Source: Thiocapsa rosea (GTDB lineage Bacteria > Pseudomonadota > Gammaproteobacteria > Chromatiales > Chromatiaceae). Taken from it: a DNA stretch of 64,000 nt. Where the stretch lies: contig NZ_RBXL01000001.1 in the NCBI RefSeq assembly GCF_003634315.1, positions 1,844,501 through 1,908,500 of the forward strand, written 5' to 3'. Within the stretch, counting starts at the first letter, position 1. Every line of letters begins with the position of its first letter. A program made the translations under genes and the position numbers. Below the pieces are notes generated by a model, which saw nothing but the letters and a program-made list of their open reading frames with translations, searched no databases and was not told the origin of the DNA. Below are positions 27,683 to 35,301 of the stretch, piece after piece.

Positions 27683-28995
27683 CCGCGGCCGTCTCCCGGC
27701 GGCTCCGTCAGCCGCGCGAGACGGAAGCTGTAGGCGGACCCTGCGAGCAGGATCCAGAAGACCATCCAGTCGCTGCGCACCACGCGATAGTTGAACAGAT
27801 TCCAGATGAGCACGAACACGAGCGTCATCAGGAAAAGTCGGCAGAGGTCGGCGGGGAGGCGTCCGGCGCGACATTCGTCGCCGGTCGCACGCACCAGCGC
27901 CCAGACCAGCGCCACCGCCAGCAGCAGACCGATTGAGCCGAATTGAAACAAGGTCTCGGCATAGGCGTTGTGCAGATGCGGCAGCCAATTGACGTTGTCC
28001 AGGAGGGTGTCCGTGCGCCCGCTTGTTGCGATCCACTCGCGGCTGGTGCCCGCACCCCAGCCGAACCAAGGGCGTTCGCGCCATTTCTCAACGGTGAAGA
28101 GCAGGGCGTTCACGCGCAGGCCGACCGGATCGGAGGTCACCTCGGTCACATCGCCGCTCATCACCTGTTGCAAGGTTTCGGTCTGGTCCGTAAGCCGCAT
28201 CCCGATGGTCTGATACTGGGTCGACAGGATGACCCCGAGGACGGCGACGACCAGCAGGATCGCCGCCCAACGTCGGCGTGTCGGTGTTGCCGTCGTCACC
28301 TGTCGCGCCCGCCATTCCAGCAGCATCAAGACCGTCAGACCGCCGAGAAAGCCGAGCCAGGAGCCGCGCGACTGCGACAGGAGCAGGCCCTCCAACAGGA
28401 TCAGCAGCCAGACGGCCCAGAGCGTGATCGCGAGCCAACGCTGCCAGGGCCGATCCCGCACCGCCCAGAAGGCGCGCCGCGTCGCGAGGAGCCCAAGTGC
28501 GCCGAGCCCGGCGAACATCCCGAATGCGATCGCCGGCAGGTAGGACTCGAACCGAGTCGAGAAGAAGGCGGCGTCGAGGCTCGCCCAGTCGATCTTGCGA
28601 AAGGTCGCGAGGGTGAAGCCCGCGAGCCCGAGCAGCAGGACCAGACGCACCCGGTCCGGGCGTCCTGCGACCCAGTAGGCGAGCGGGATGAAGAGCAGCA
28701 GCTTCAGCCAGTCCGATCCGTTCTCGACAACCGCTTGTGCGAGCGCCGGGGTCGGCTGTAGGACATAGGCAATGGCGCTGTGCACGGCGACATAGAGGCC
28801 GAAGGCCAGGGCCGTCAGGGCGACCGGATCCCGTGCGAGCCGCCGCCAGGCGTCGAATCGGATCAGGAAGGCGAGCGTCAGCAGGACCAGACCGACGGTG
28901 GCCGGCGTGATCCCGAGCAGCCCGAAGAAGGCAAAGACATAGAGTCCGACGAGACCGGCGCGTGACCAACCGTCGGTGGGCACGATGCTCGGCAT
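27679..28995 (-). CDS. O-antigen ligase family membrane protein
   Basis: Polytopic inner-membrane protein of 438 residues with about 11-12 hydrophobic helices, in the Wzy_C/O-antigen ligase family (WaaL- or Wzy-like). The signature loop is the long periplasmic segment with RPWFGWGAGTSREW...LPHLHNAYAETLFQFGSIGLLL, where GWG and HNxYxE-type residues are the family hallmarks. It would join O-antigen or another polymer to lipid A-core, or polymerise it. The start chosen is the ATG at 28995, giving a short polar N-terminus before the first helix; longer in-frame sequence upstream is not protein-like. It is the first gene of the minus-strand operon. Confidence 0.88.
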   Translation of the reverse strand: MPSIVPTDGWSRAGLVGLYVFAFFGLLGITPATVGLVLLTLAFLIRFDAWRRLARDPVALTALAFGLYVAVHSAIAYVLQPTPALAQAVVENGSDWLKLLLFIPLAYWVAGRPDRVRLVLLLGLAGFTLATFRKIDWASLDAAFFSTRFESYLPAIAFGMFAGLGALGLLATRRAFWAVRDRPWQRWLAITLWAVWLLILLEGLLLSQSRGSWLGFLGGLTVLMLLEWRARQVTTATPTRRRWAAILLVVAVLGVILSTQYQTIGMRLTDQTETLQQVMSGDVTEVTSDPVGLRVNALLFTVEKWRERPWFGWGAGTSREWIATSGRTDTLLDNVNWLPHLHNAYAETLFQFGSIGLLLAVALVWALVRATGDECRAGRLPADLCRLFLMTLVFVLIWNLFNYRVVRSDWMVFWILLAGSAYSFRLARLTEPPGDGRG

Positions 28996-29144
28996 AAGGC
29001 GGGGCGTCTCGGGCAAGGGCTGCGTCTCGAAGGGTTCTCGGGTGAGGATGTCGGCTCGGGACAGGTATGATACGCGCGATCGCGGACCCGGGTGCACCGA
29101 GGCGCGGGCCTCGATGGATGTTTCGGTCCGTTCGCACCCGGAAT

Positions 29145-29176
29145 CTCGGAAGCTCGGAAGCACGGAAGCTCGGAAG
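29145..29176. repeat. 8-bp tandem repeat in divergent promoter region
   Basis: Four copies of C(T/A)CGGAAG in the 278-bp region between the divergent starts of the O-antigen ligase (28995) and a glycosyltransferase (29274). Copy number could change by slippage and alter promoter spacing. Confidence 0.75.
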
Positions 29177-29273
29177 CATCGATCTGCGCTCGGTGCTCCG
29201 GCTGCAACGCCTGAAAAATTCGATATCCACCACAAGACTCGGCACGGTGCGACCGCCGTGTCGAGGACGATCA

Positions 29274-30443
29274 ATGCCCGTCATCCCCCCGCCGGATCAA
29301 CCCATCGCCGAAACCGTGCCGAATTCGGCATCGCGCCCGGTCTGCCTCTTCATCCCGAGCTTCGGCGATGGCGGGGTGGAGCGCATGATGGTCAACATCG
29401 CCCGCGGGATTGCCGATCAGGGTGTGCCGGTCGACTTCGTGGTCGGCCGTCGCGAGGCGCCCTTTCTGGACAGTCTGCCTGCTACCGTGACCATCCATGC
29501 ACTCGGGCACGTTCGGCCGCGAGAGCGACAGTGCTTCCTCGCCGAGTATGTCGAGCGCAGCCGTCCGGCCGTCGTGCTGTCGGCCAAGACCGAGGATGAC
29601 CGCATCGCGCTCGCCGTCAAAGCGCGCTCTTCCACCGACACGCGCTACTTCCTGCGCCCCGGCACCACCATGTCCGAGCGCTGGCGTGCGCGCGGGAAGA
29701 ATCGGCTCAAACGCTGGTGGGAGCAGCGCGAGCTGCGGAGCCTTTTTCAGCGGGCCGACGGGGTCGTCACCGTGTCCGACGGGGTCGCGGCCGACATCGC
29801 CGAGGTCACGGGCATCCCCCCGAGCCGCATCCGCGTAGTGCGCAACCCCAACATCACGCCCGAGTTTTACGCGCAGGCCCGGGAGCCGCTCGATCATCCC
29901 TGGTTCGGCACCGACCAGCCCCCGGTCATCATGGGCGTCGGCGGCCTGCGCACCCAAAAGGACTTCGCGACCCTGATCAAGGCGTTTGCCCTGCTCCATG
30001 CGCGTTTGCCCTGTCGGCTAATGATCCTCGGGCAGGGCCGCCAGCAGGGGCGCCTCCAGCGCCTCGCAGGGGATCTGGGCGTTGCAGAGGACGTCGCCCT
30101 GCCCGGTTTCGAGCCCAATCCCTACCGCTTTCTGGCGCGCGCCAAGCTCTTCGCCCTCTCCTCGCTCTGGGAAGGCTCGCCCAATGTCCTGACCGAGGCG
30201 CTCGCGCTGGGGACACCCGTGGTCTCGACCGATTGTCGCAGCGGACCGCGGGAGATCACCCGCGACGGCGCGTTCGGCGCCTTGGTGCCGGTCGGCGATG
30301 TCGCGGCATTGGCCGCCGCCATGGAAGAGACCCTGCGCAATCCGCCGTCGCCCGATGTCTTGAAGCAAGCGGTGCAGGAGTATCGGATGGACATCAGCGC
30401 ACGGCGTTATCTCGCGGCCTTCGGGTTGATGGCCGAGGGTTGA
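29274..30443 (+). CDS. GT4-family glycosyltransferase
   Basis: GT-B glycosyltransferase of 389 residues. It opens PVCLFIPSFGDGGVERMMVNIARGIADQ, and the C-terminal domain carries IMGVGGLRTQKDFATLIKAF, LMILGQGRQQGRLQRLA and ALSSLWEGSPNVLTEALALGTPVVSTDCRSGPREI with the EX7E-type donor site. It is close in plan to the gene at 34178-35299. The last 25 codons (QAVQEYRMDISARRYLAAFGLMAEG) recur almost unchanged at 34073-34150, after the toxin-antitoxin island. The start at 29274 is the first ATG followed by family-like sequence; the open frame upstream covers the tandem repeat. Confidence 0.88.
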   Translation: MPVIPPPDQPIAETVPNSASRPVCLFIPSFGDGGVERMMVNIARGIADQGVPVDFVVGRREAPFLDSLPATVTIHALGHVRPRERQCFLAEYVERSRPAVVLSAKTEDDRIALAVKARSSTDTRYFLRPGTTMSERWRARGKNRLKRWWEQRELRSLFQRADGVVTVSDGVAADIAEVTGIPPSRIRVVRNPNITPEFYAQAREPLDHPWFGTDQPPVIMGVGGLRTQKDFATLIKAFALLHARLPCRLMILGQGRQQGRLQRLAGDLGVAEDVALPGFEPNPYRFLARAKLFALSSLWEGSPNVLTEALALGTPVVSTDCRSGPREITRDGAFGALVPVGDVAALAAAMEETLRNPPSPDVLKQAVQEYRMDISARRYLAAFGLMAEG

Positions 30444-30529
30444 TCGTATAAGCCGGTCGGTACCCGTCGCGGGCCGTTTCCGGCCCGGCCAAGAGAGAGC
30501 AGTGCCAGTCGGCGTCGATCCGTGCTAGC

Positions 30530-30548
30530 TTTGGCAAAGGCTGCCAAA
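30530..30548. promoter_or_regulatory. Candidate ParD operator
   Basis: Perfect inverted repeat TTTGGCA-AAGGC-TGCCAAA ending 17 bp before the parD start. Ribbon-helix-helix antitoxins bind such sites to repress their own operon. Confidence 0.55.
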
Positions 30549-30564
30549 CTGCGGAGCGCCGACC

Positions 30565-30804
30565 ATGGCCACGATGAACATCTCCCTGCCCGAAGACTTG
30601 CGCGACTTCGTGAATCGAAAGGTCGCCGCGCAGAGCTACTCCAGCACGAGCGAATATCTGCGCGAGCTGATTCGGCGCGAGCGCGATATCGAGATGCTGC
30701 GCGAGCGGTTGCTGGCGGGGCGCGACTCCGGACCGGCGGAGCCGATCGACGACGCCTGGCTCGCCAGGTTGCGGGCACGGGCCGCCGGCGAGATCGCCGA
30801 GTGA
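30565..30804 (+). CDS. ParD-like ribbon-helix-helix antitoxin
   Basis: 79-residue antitoxin. The N-terminus (MATMNISLPEDLRDFVNRKVAAQSYSSTSEYLRELIRRE) is a typical CopG/ParD ribbon-helix-helix DNA-binding domain. The C-terminal tail (PAEPIDDAWLARLRARA) would wrap the toxin. Its stop TGA overlaps the GTG start of the parE-like gene, as is usual for this system. An inverted repeat just upstream is a probable autoregulatory operator. Confidence 0.9.
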   Translation: MATMNISLPEDLRDFVNRKVAAQSYSSTSEYLRELIRRERDIEMLRERLLAGRDSGPAEPIDDAWLARLRARAAGEIAE

Positions 30805-31175
30805 TCGGCAAGCGTCTGCTTCTCCGACCGCTCGCACAAGCGGACATCGATGCGATCGTGGCTTACTGCCGCGCCGAAGGCGGAGCAAGCCTGGCAACGC
30901 AGTTTGCCGACCGACTTGAACATACGCTGCGTACCCTCGCCACGCATTCGGCCATTGGCTCTGGCCGCTACGCGGATCTGCTGGGGATCCCGGGCCTGCG
31001 CAGTTGGCCGATCAAACAGTCGGCGTATCTGATCTTCTACGTCGACGACGCCGGACAGATTGACATTTGGCGCGTCTTGCATGGTCGACGCGATATCTCG
31101 GCGTTGCTGGGCGAAAGCGATCCTGGAGAGGGCGACCATGACGGGCTGCTCGCCGACGGTGCCGGCGGGGCATGA
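30801..31175 (+). CDS. ParE-family toxin
   Basis: 124-residue toxin of the RelE/ParE superfamily; ParE members poison DNA gyrase. Sequence features: LRPLAQADIDAIVAYCRAEGGASLATQFADRLEHTLRTLA, GLRSWPIKQSAYLIFYVDD and IDIWRVLHGRRDISALL, the standard ParE C-terminal strand. The start is GTG at 30801, overlapping the parD stop by 4 nt. About 20 residues at the C-terminus (DPGEGDHDGLLADGAGGA) extend beyond the usual family length of about 100. Confidence 0.9.
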   Translation: MIGKRLLLRPLAQADIDAIVAYCRAEGGASLATQFADRLEHTLRTLATHSAIGSGRYADLLGIPGLRSWPIKQSAYLIFYVDDAGQIDIWRVLHGRRDISALLGESDPGEGDHDGLLADGAGGA

Positions 31176-31341
31176 GTTCGTGGGGATACCTCAGGGTCGG
31201 AGCCCTTTCTCGCCTGTCCGGGTCTTGAGGAAGGCGCGCAGCATGGAATGGGGATCTCGACGCGGCGAGCCAACCGCGGGGCTAAGGTCGCCTGAGGTCG
31301 ACGCTGTATTCGCTCCAGATGGCATCGGCGGAGACCGCCAT

Positions 31342-31656
31342 CTAACCCTCGGTGCGTGCCTGAGCAATGATCAATCGGTCGAAGGGGTCTTCGTGAAAGC
31401 CGGGGAGGCTTCCCGTCTCGATGACATGCGCATCGTTGATCATCAACAACGAAGCACCGGCGTCAAGACTTTGATCGCGGAAGGTGGCGGGGTCAACCGA
31501 GAGCTTCCCCAAGCGGTGTTTGATCGCCACTTCCCAAACGCTGGCCACGGAAACCAGGCAAGCCGTTGTCGTCATGAACTCGCGCGTCTGCTGTCGCAAC
31601 CGCGAATCGCCCAGCAGTCATCACGGCATGATCTGGGTGTCGAGCAGCAGTTTCAT
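31342..31656 (-). pseudogene. VapC-type PIN toxin with two in-frame stops
   Basis: Read through, this would be a 104-codon PIN-domain toxin: MKLLLDTQIMP, two stops, then LLGDSRLRQQTREFM...VSVASVWEVAIKHRLGKL...DPFDRLIIAQARTEG. Relatives have LWW at the break, so the two TGA codons most simply come from TGG TGG. Acidic residues Asp6, Glu of SVWE and Asp of DPFDR remain. The downstream part could be reinitiated at the ATG at 31599 but would lack the first catalytic Asp. The gene starts in an ATGA overlap with the truncated antitoxin upstream. Confidence 0.75.
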
Positions 31657-31850
31657 GCGTCGTCGAAGAGCTTGCCGACGTCGGCGTCCGCCTGCTCGCC
31701 AAAAGCTGCATCCACGTCCGCGAATTTCCCGGACAAGGCCCCCCAATGGCGCAAACCGGGCGAGGCCACGCATGGAACCAGCCGGACCTGGGCCTGGCCA
31801 TGGCTCGCGATGATGACCTCCTCACCGGAAACGGCTGCCTTCAGGCGAGT
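31653..31850 (-). pseudogene. Phd/YefM-type antitoxin lacking its N-terminus
   Basis: The frame ending at 31653 reads TRLKAAVSGEEVIIASHGQAQVRLVP...LSGKFADVDAAFGEQADADVGKLFDDA. This is the middle and end of a Phd/YefM antitoxin (GEEVxIaxxGxpxaRLVP) followed by the toxin-binding tail. The first 15-20 codons, including the start, are replaced by the end of mazF, whose stop lies at 31841. With its vapC partner also broken, the module looks dead. Confidence 0.65.
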
Positions 31851-32218
31851 TGTAAGATCTGGTTGAGAACGTCCAGCACCTCGGCAAAGCGGGCATCGGG
31901 GATGCGTTTCATCGGATGTGGTGTGCCGCTGCGCAGACGCCAGTCGAAGGATTTGGGCTGGTGGCAGAGAACGTAGCTGGTTTGCCCGGCCTTGCGCCCC
32001 CCGGCCGCACCGACCGCTACGGCAAAGGGGTTGTCGGCGTTATAGGCTGCGGTGGTCATGGGCAGGCCGATGACCAGCGAGGTCCGTTCGTTGAAGACTT
32101 TGGGCGAGAGCACCAGAAAGGGATGAACATCCCGCATTTCTTGCCCGCGCTGGGGATTGCAGTCGATCCAGATGACGTCCTGCCGGTTCGGCGCCCAGGC
32201 TTTGACTGCTTTCACCAT
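31841..32218 (-). CDS. MazF/PemK-family toxin
   Basis: 125-residue endoribonuclease toxin of the MazF/PemK fold: RQDVIWIDCNPQRGQEMRDVHPFLVLSPKVFNERTSLVIGLPMTT, then QTSYVLCHQPKSFDWRLR and a C-terminal helix. The residues corresponding to catalytic Arg and Thr of MazF are present in HPFLVLSP/PMTT. Its start lies inside the end of the mazE-like gene (7-nt overlap), the standard antitoxin-toxin order. Its 3' end overlaps the remnant of the decayed phd gene, which suggests that insertion of mazEF truncated that gene. Confidence 0.9.
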   Translation of the reverse strand: MVKAVKAWAPNRQDVIWIDCNPQRGQEMRDVHPFLVLSPKVFNERTSLVIGLPMTTAAYNADNPFAVAVGAAGGRKAGQTSYVLCHQPKSFDWRLRSGTPHPMKRIPDARFAEVLDVLNQILQLA

Positions 32219-32466
32219 TGTTCGGCGCCAAGAGTCTTCTCGGCGGGCATCGCTTCGCTGCCGTGGCGTTCGGGATCGAAGCGGGCCAAGCGTTGTTCCA
32301 GAGTCAGTCGTTCGTCGCGGATCGGCGTGATGATGACCCGTTCGCCCTCCACGGTGATGTTGACACGCTGGTCGGCGTGCAGATGGGCCGCCCGGGCAAT
32401 GGTGGCGGGCAAGCGCACACCGAGGTTATTGCCCCAGTGTTTGATGTCGAGAACGATTGAGGTCAC
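32212..32466 (-). CDS. MazE-like AbrB-fold antitoxin
   Basis: 84-residue antitoxin with a SpoVT-AbrB swapped-hairpin DNA-binding domain: IKHWGNNLGVRLPATIARAAHLHADQRVNITVEGERVIITPI is the MazE signature. The acidic C-terminal tail (PERHGSEAMPAEKTLG) would bind MazF. The start is GTG at 32466, chosen because the domain begins directly after it. An imperfect inverted repeat 19 bp upstream may be its operator. Confidence 0.88.
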   Translation of the reverse strand: MTSIVLDIKHWGNNLGVRLPATIARAAHLHADQRVNITVEGERVIITPIRDERLTLEQRLARFDPERHGSEAMPAEKTLGAEQW

Positions 32467-32484
32467 GGCTCGGCTCCGGCAAAT

Positions 32485-32503
32485 GTTTATACATAGTCTA
32501 AAC
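32485..32503 (-). promoter_or_regulatory. Candidate MazE operator
   Basis: Imperfect inverted repeat GTTTATAC-ATA-GTCTAAAC (7 of 8 positions symmetric), 19 bp upstream of the mazE start in an otherwise GC-rich area; it may also include a -10 sequence. Confidence 0.4.
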
Positions 32504-32514
32504 GTGCTGTGCCC

Positions 32515-32554
32515 GACACGCAAGGGTGGGGTTCGACACGCAAGGGTGGGGTTC
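32515..32554. repeat. 20-bp direct repeat upstream of mazE
   Basis: Two perfect head-to-tail copies of GACACGCAAGGGTGGGGTTC. Confidence 0.9.
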
Positions 32555-32721
32555 CGGGGTCGGGTCTTTCCTTTTGCCTCCAGGACCGCAGGCTGAAGTG
32601 AGGAACGAACCCCGGCATCTTCGGCGCCGCGGTCAAGCCGGTTCGCGCGGCTCATCCCGGCCTTCGGACTCACACCATTCGGTTATCATCACTCCATGGT
32701 TGGCTAGCGTAGGCACCGCGT

Positions 32722-33159
32722 ATGAGCAATGCGTATGAGCAAGATTTCTTCTCTTGGACCCGGGAGCAGGCCGCGGCGGTGCGCGAAGGGAATCTCGGGC
32801 GTATGGATCGCGAGCATCTAGCCGGAGAGATCGAAGAGATGGGACGCTCCGAGCAACGCGCGCTGGCTGCACGCATGGCGGTCATCGTCGCGCACCTCCT
32901 GAAGTTGGAGGTGCAAACCGAGCGAACGTCGACCAACGAGAAAAGTTGGCGCAACTCCGTTGCAACCCAACGTCGCCAAATTGAGCGTCTCCTCGGAAAG
33001 AATCCGGGGCTTCGCAATCCGGCCATCCTGGCCGAGGCGCTGGAATCGGCATGGGACGATGGCCGCGATTGGGCAATTCGCGAGACCGGGTTGGATCCGG
33101 AGCAGTTCCCAAGCGAGCCGATCTATGATCTGTCCGGGATTCTCGGCGAGTATCGCTGA
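32722..33159 (+). CDS. DUF29 domain protein
   Basis: 145-residue protein with the DUF29 pattern: YEQDFFSWTREQAAAVREGNLGRMDREHLAGEIEEMGRSEQRAL...LLKLEVQ...SWRNSVATQRRQIERLLGKNPGLR, ending YDLSGIL. DUF29 proteins are abundant, often multi-copy, in cyanobacteria and purple sulfur bacteria and often sit among mobile or toxin-antitoxin genes; no function is established. It stands alone between mazEF and vapBC in the island. Confidence 0.88.
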   Translation: MSNAYEQDFFSWTREQAAAVREGNLGRMDREHLAGEIEEMGRSEQRALAARMAVIVAHLLKLEVQTERTSTNEKSWRNSVATQRRQIERLLGKNPGLRNPAILAEALESAWDDGRDWAIRETGLDPEQFPSEPIYDLSGILGEYR

Positions 33160-33191
33160 TTCGCGACCAAGGTCCAGTGCTCTTCCTGCAA

Positions 33192-33623
33192 TTATGGGCG
33201 TGCCCGTTGGCCTGATGCCTCTCCGATGCGTGTCCAATCCCAGACCTCGAGTTGATGTCCAGCAGCCTTGGCGAGATGTTTGTCGTTGGTAAAAAACTGC
33301 TCGCATTCGGATGTCAGTGCCGCGGCCAGGTGGAGTGCATCAGGTGTCTTGATCCCGTGATCGATACGGAGGCGACTCGCGAGATCGAACAGCGAACGTT
33401 CGAAAGGGACGAGCAGGCAGCTGTCAAAATAGCTGTCGTAGATGTTGAGCAAGTCGTCTCGTTGATCACGAACCGCTTGTAGCCTGGATTCCATGCGAAC
33501 GAGCTCGCTGCCGAAGACTTCCTTGCCGGCGATCAGCGCCTTGAGTTTGTCCTGCTGCTCCGGGGTGCCTTCGACCAAATCGATCACGATACAGGTGTCG
33601 AGGAAGATGCGAGTCATCGTCAT
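33192..33623 (-). CDS. PIN-domain toxin (VapC-like)
   Basis: 143-residue PIN-domain ribonuclease: TRIFLDTCIVIDLVEG carries the first catalytic Asp, ELVRMES the conserved Glu, IKTPDALHLAAAL and FFTNDKHL the later acidic residues. All four acidic positions of an active site are present, so it is probably functional. The start at 33623 forms an ATGA overlap with the stop of the small upstream gene, which is the likely antitoxin; MTRIF at 33617 is an alternative. Confidence 0.88.
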   Translation of the reverse strand: MTMTRIFLDTCIVIDLVEGTPEQQDKLKALIAGKEVFGSELVRMESRLQAVRDQRDDLLNIYDSYFDSCLLVPFERSLFDLASRLRIDHGIKTPDALHLAAALTSECEQFFTNDKHLAKAAGHQLEVWDWTRIGEASGQRARP

Positions 33624-33871
33624 TTCCAACTCGCACGCTCGGCTTCGACTTGGGCAGCAATCGATCGGTGATCTCGCCCGGGTGAGTTTTTGGGAAGTGT
33701 CTCGAGGAAAGCGTCGAGATTCCCTCGCACGGCTGCGATGTCGGCCTGCGTACTCTCCTCGGTTTCGTACAGGACGATGACACGCGCGCGGCCTGTGCGC
33801 GCCTCGCTTGGGAGATTAAGGTGGATTGAGCGGTCTGCCGTGATTTCGATGTCCAACTCGATGGCGTTCAT
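33620..33871 (-). CDS. Probable antitoxin of the PIN toxin
   Basis: 83-residue protein beginning MNAIELDIEITADRSIHLNLPSEARTGRARVIVLYETEE. The N-terminal beta-rich part resembles small VapB-type antitoxins paired with this PIN subfamily. The C-terminal half (AVRGNLDAFLETLPKNSPGRDHRSIAAQVEAERASWK) is helical and would bind the toxin. The start at 33871 is chosen by homology of the first strand; the ATGA overlap with the toxin supports the pairing. Confidence 0.75.
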   Translation of the reverse strand: MNAIELDIEITADRSIHLNLPSEARTGRARVIVLYETEESTQADIAAVRGNLDAFLETLPKNSPGRDHRSIAAQVEAERASWK

Positions 33872-34009
33872 GACAATCTCGTTTCTTGAGGTTGCGGGTC
33901 TTGGTTGTTGCGTGGATTTTCTTCCGGTCATGTGTTCGTCCTCTCTCGGCCGACAATTGGGGTTAGGTCGACGTATCCCTAATGCATCCAAAAACTACTG
34001 TTTTTTAAG

Positions 34010-34070
34010 TTAAACCGCGCCCGGTGCGGTATGCGATGTTTTTGGATGGGGTCGGCCCCGGCAGACTTGA
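34010..34070. repeat. Truncated A-type palindromic repeat
   Basis: Starts TTAAACCGCGCCCGGTGCGG and matches A-type copies for about 60 bp up to GGCAGACTTGA, then switches abruptly into a glycosyltransferase gene fragment. The right end is missing. Confidence 0.85.
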
Positions 34071-34150
34071 GGAACGCGGTACAGGAATATCGGATGGAGA
34101 TCAGCGCACAGCCCTACTTCGCGGCCTTTGGTTTGATTGCCGAGGGTTGA
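34071..34150 (+). pseudogene. 3' fragment of a glycosyltransferase gene
   Basis: Translation NAVQEYRMEISAQPYFAAFGLIAEG, then a stop, matches the last 25 residues of the glycosyltransferase ending at 30443 (QAVQEYRMDISARRYLAAFGLMAEG), also at DNA level. It is preceded directly by the truncated repeat. With 30369-30443 it brackets the toxin-antitoxin island as direct repeats. Confidence 0.85.
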
Positions 34151-34177
34151 TCGGCATTCGGAAAGAAACCGTCGTTA

Positions 34178-35299
34178 CTACCTCGCCCACCGCGGCAGTC
34201 GCATGGCATCCAAATAGGCATCGGTGCTCGCCTCGATCTCGTAGGGGCTGGCGGCGTCCCGAAGGAGCGCCTCGGGTGGCGGTGCGTCCAGGGTCTGCAT
34301 CATGGCCGCAGCCAAGGCGACAGCGTCGCCGACCGGCACCAAGGGGCCGATGCGTCCGTCCTGCAGGATCTCGCGCGGGCCGCTCGGGCAATCGGTGGCC
34401 ACCACGGGTGTGCCGACCGCGAGTGCCTCGATGATGACGAAGCCGAGTCCCTCCCAGCGCGAGGTGAAGGCGAAGAGATCGGCATGGGCCATGAAGGCGT
34501 AGGGCTCGGGGACGAAGCCGGGGAGGGCGACATCTTCGGCCACGCCCAGCTCGGCGGCGAGCGCGAGCAGGCGCTCGCGTGCGCGGCCCTCGCCCAGGAT
34601 CATGAGGCGGCAGGGGCGCTCTGCCCGCACGCGCGCGAAGGCACGCAGCAAGGTCTCGAAGTCCTTCCGTCCGCACAGCTCGCCCGCGCCCAGGATGAGA
34701 GGAATGTCGGACCGGCCGAGCCAGGGGTGATCCGGGCGCGCCAAGGCATCCGTGAAGAGCGACGCCGGCACCACGGGCGAGGGCACCACACGGATGCGCT
34801 CGCGCGCCAAGCCGGTGTAGCGCGCCATGTCTTCGGCCACGCCGGCACTGGTTACGATCACCTGATCGGCGAAGGGATAGAGTCGGCCCATGGAGGTGCG
34901 CTGGACCCAGCGCTCGAGCGCGCCGCGGGTCGCCAGATCGATCGAGATGGTCGTCCCCGAGCTGAAGACCAGGCGCGTGGGTACGCGGGCGAGCCAGCCG
35001 GCAAGCAGTGCGGTGCGATTCACCCGATCCTTGTCCGAGAGCATCACGGCCGGGCGCTCCCGGCGCAGATAGCGCACCAGCGCCGGCACGCAGGCGTAGG
35101 TATGCCGCGAGCCCAAATCGACCACCGAGACCCCGTCCGGGATCGCGTCCAGGTGCGGCCCATGCCGACGGACCTTGAGCAGATCCACCCGATAGCCCCG
35201 ACGCGCCAGGGCCGGGATCAGGTGCTTGGCCGCGCGGTCGACCCCGCTGTGACCGGAGGTCGAGAAGAAGCAAGCAATCCGCGGGGCGGTCGTCGCCAT
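34178..35299 (-). CDS. GT4-family glycosyltransferase
   Basis: GT-B glycosyltransferase of 373 residues, opening RIACFFSTSGHSGVDRAAKHLIPALARRGYRVDLLKV. The C-terminal domain has ILGAGELCGRKDFETLLRAFARV, LMILGEGRARERLLALAAELGVAEDVALPGF and the donor site FTSRWEGLGFVIIEALAVGTPVVATDCPSGPREI (EX7E). It is similar in plan to the gene at 29274-30443, so the two are probably old duplicates. It starts 2 bp after the stop of the asparagine-synthase-like gene and is co-transcribed with it. Confidence 0.9.
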   Translation of the reverse strand: MATTAPRIACFFSTSGHSGVDRAAKHLIPALARRGYRVDLLKVRRHGPHLDAIPDGVSVVDLGSRHTYACVPALVRYLRRERPAVMLSDKDRVNRTALLAGWLARVPTRLVFSSGTTISIDLATRGALERWVQRTSMGRLYPFADQVIVTSAGVAEDMARYTGLARERIRVVPSPVVPASLFTDALARPDHPWLGRSDIPLILGAGELCGRKDFETLLRAFARVRAERPCRLMILGEGRARERLLALAAELGVAEDVALPGFVPEPYAFMAHADLFAFTSRWEGLGFVIIEALAVGTPVVATDCPSGPREILQDGRIGPLVPVGDAVALAAAMMQTLDAPPPEALLRDAASPYEIEASTDAYLDAMRLPRWAR

Positions 35300-35301
35300 G
35301 G

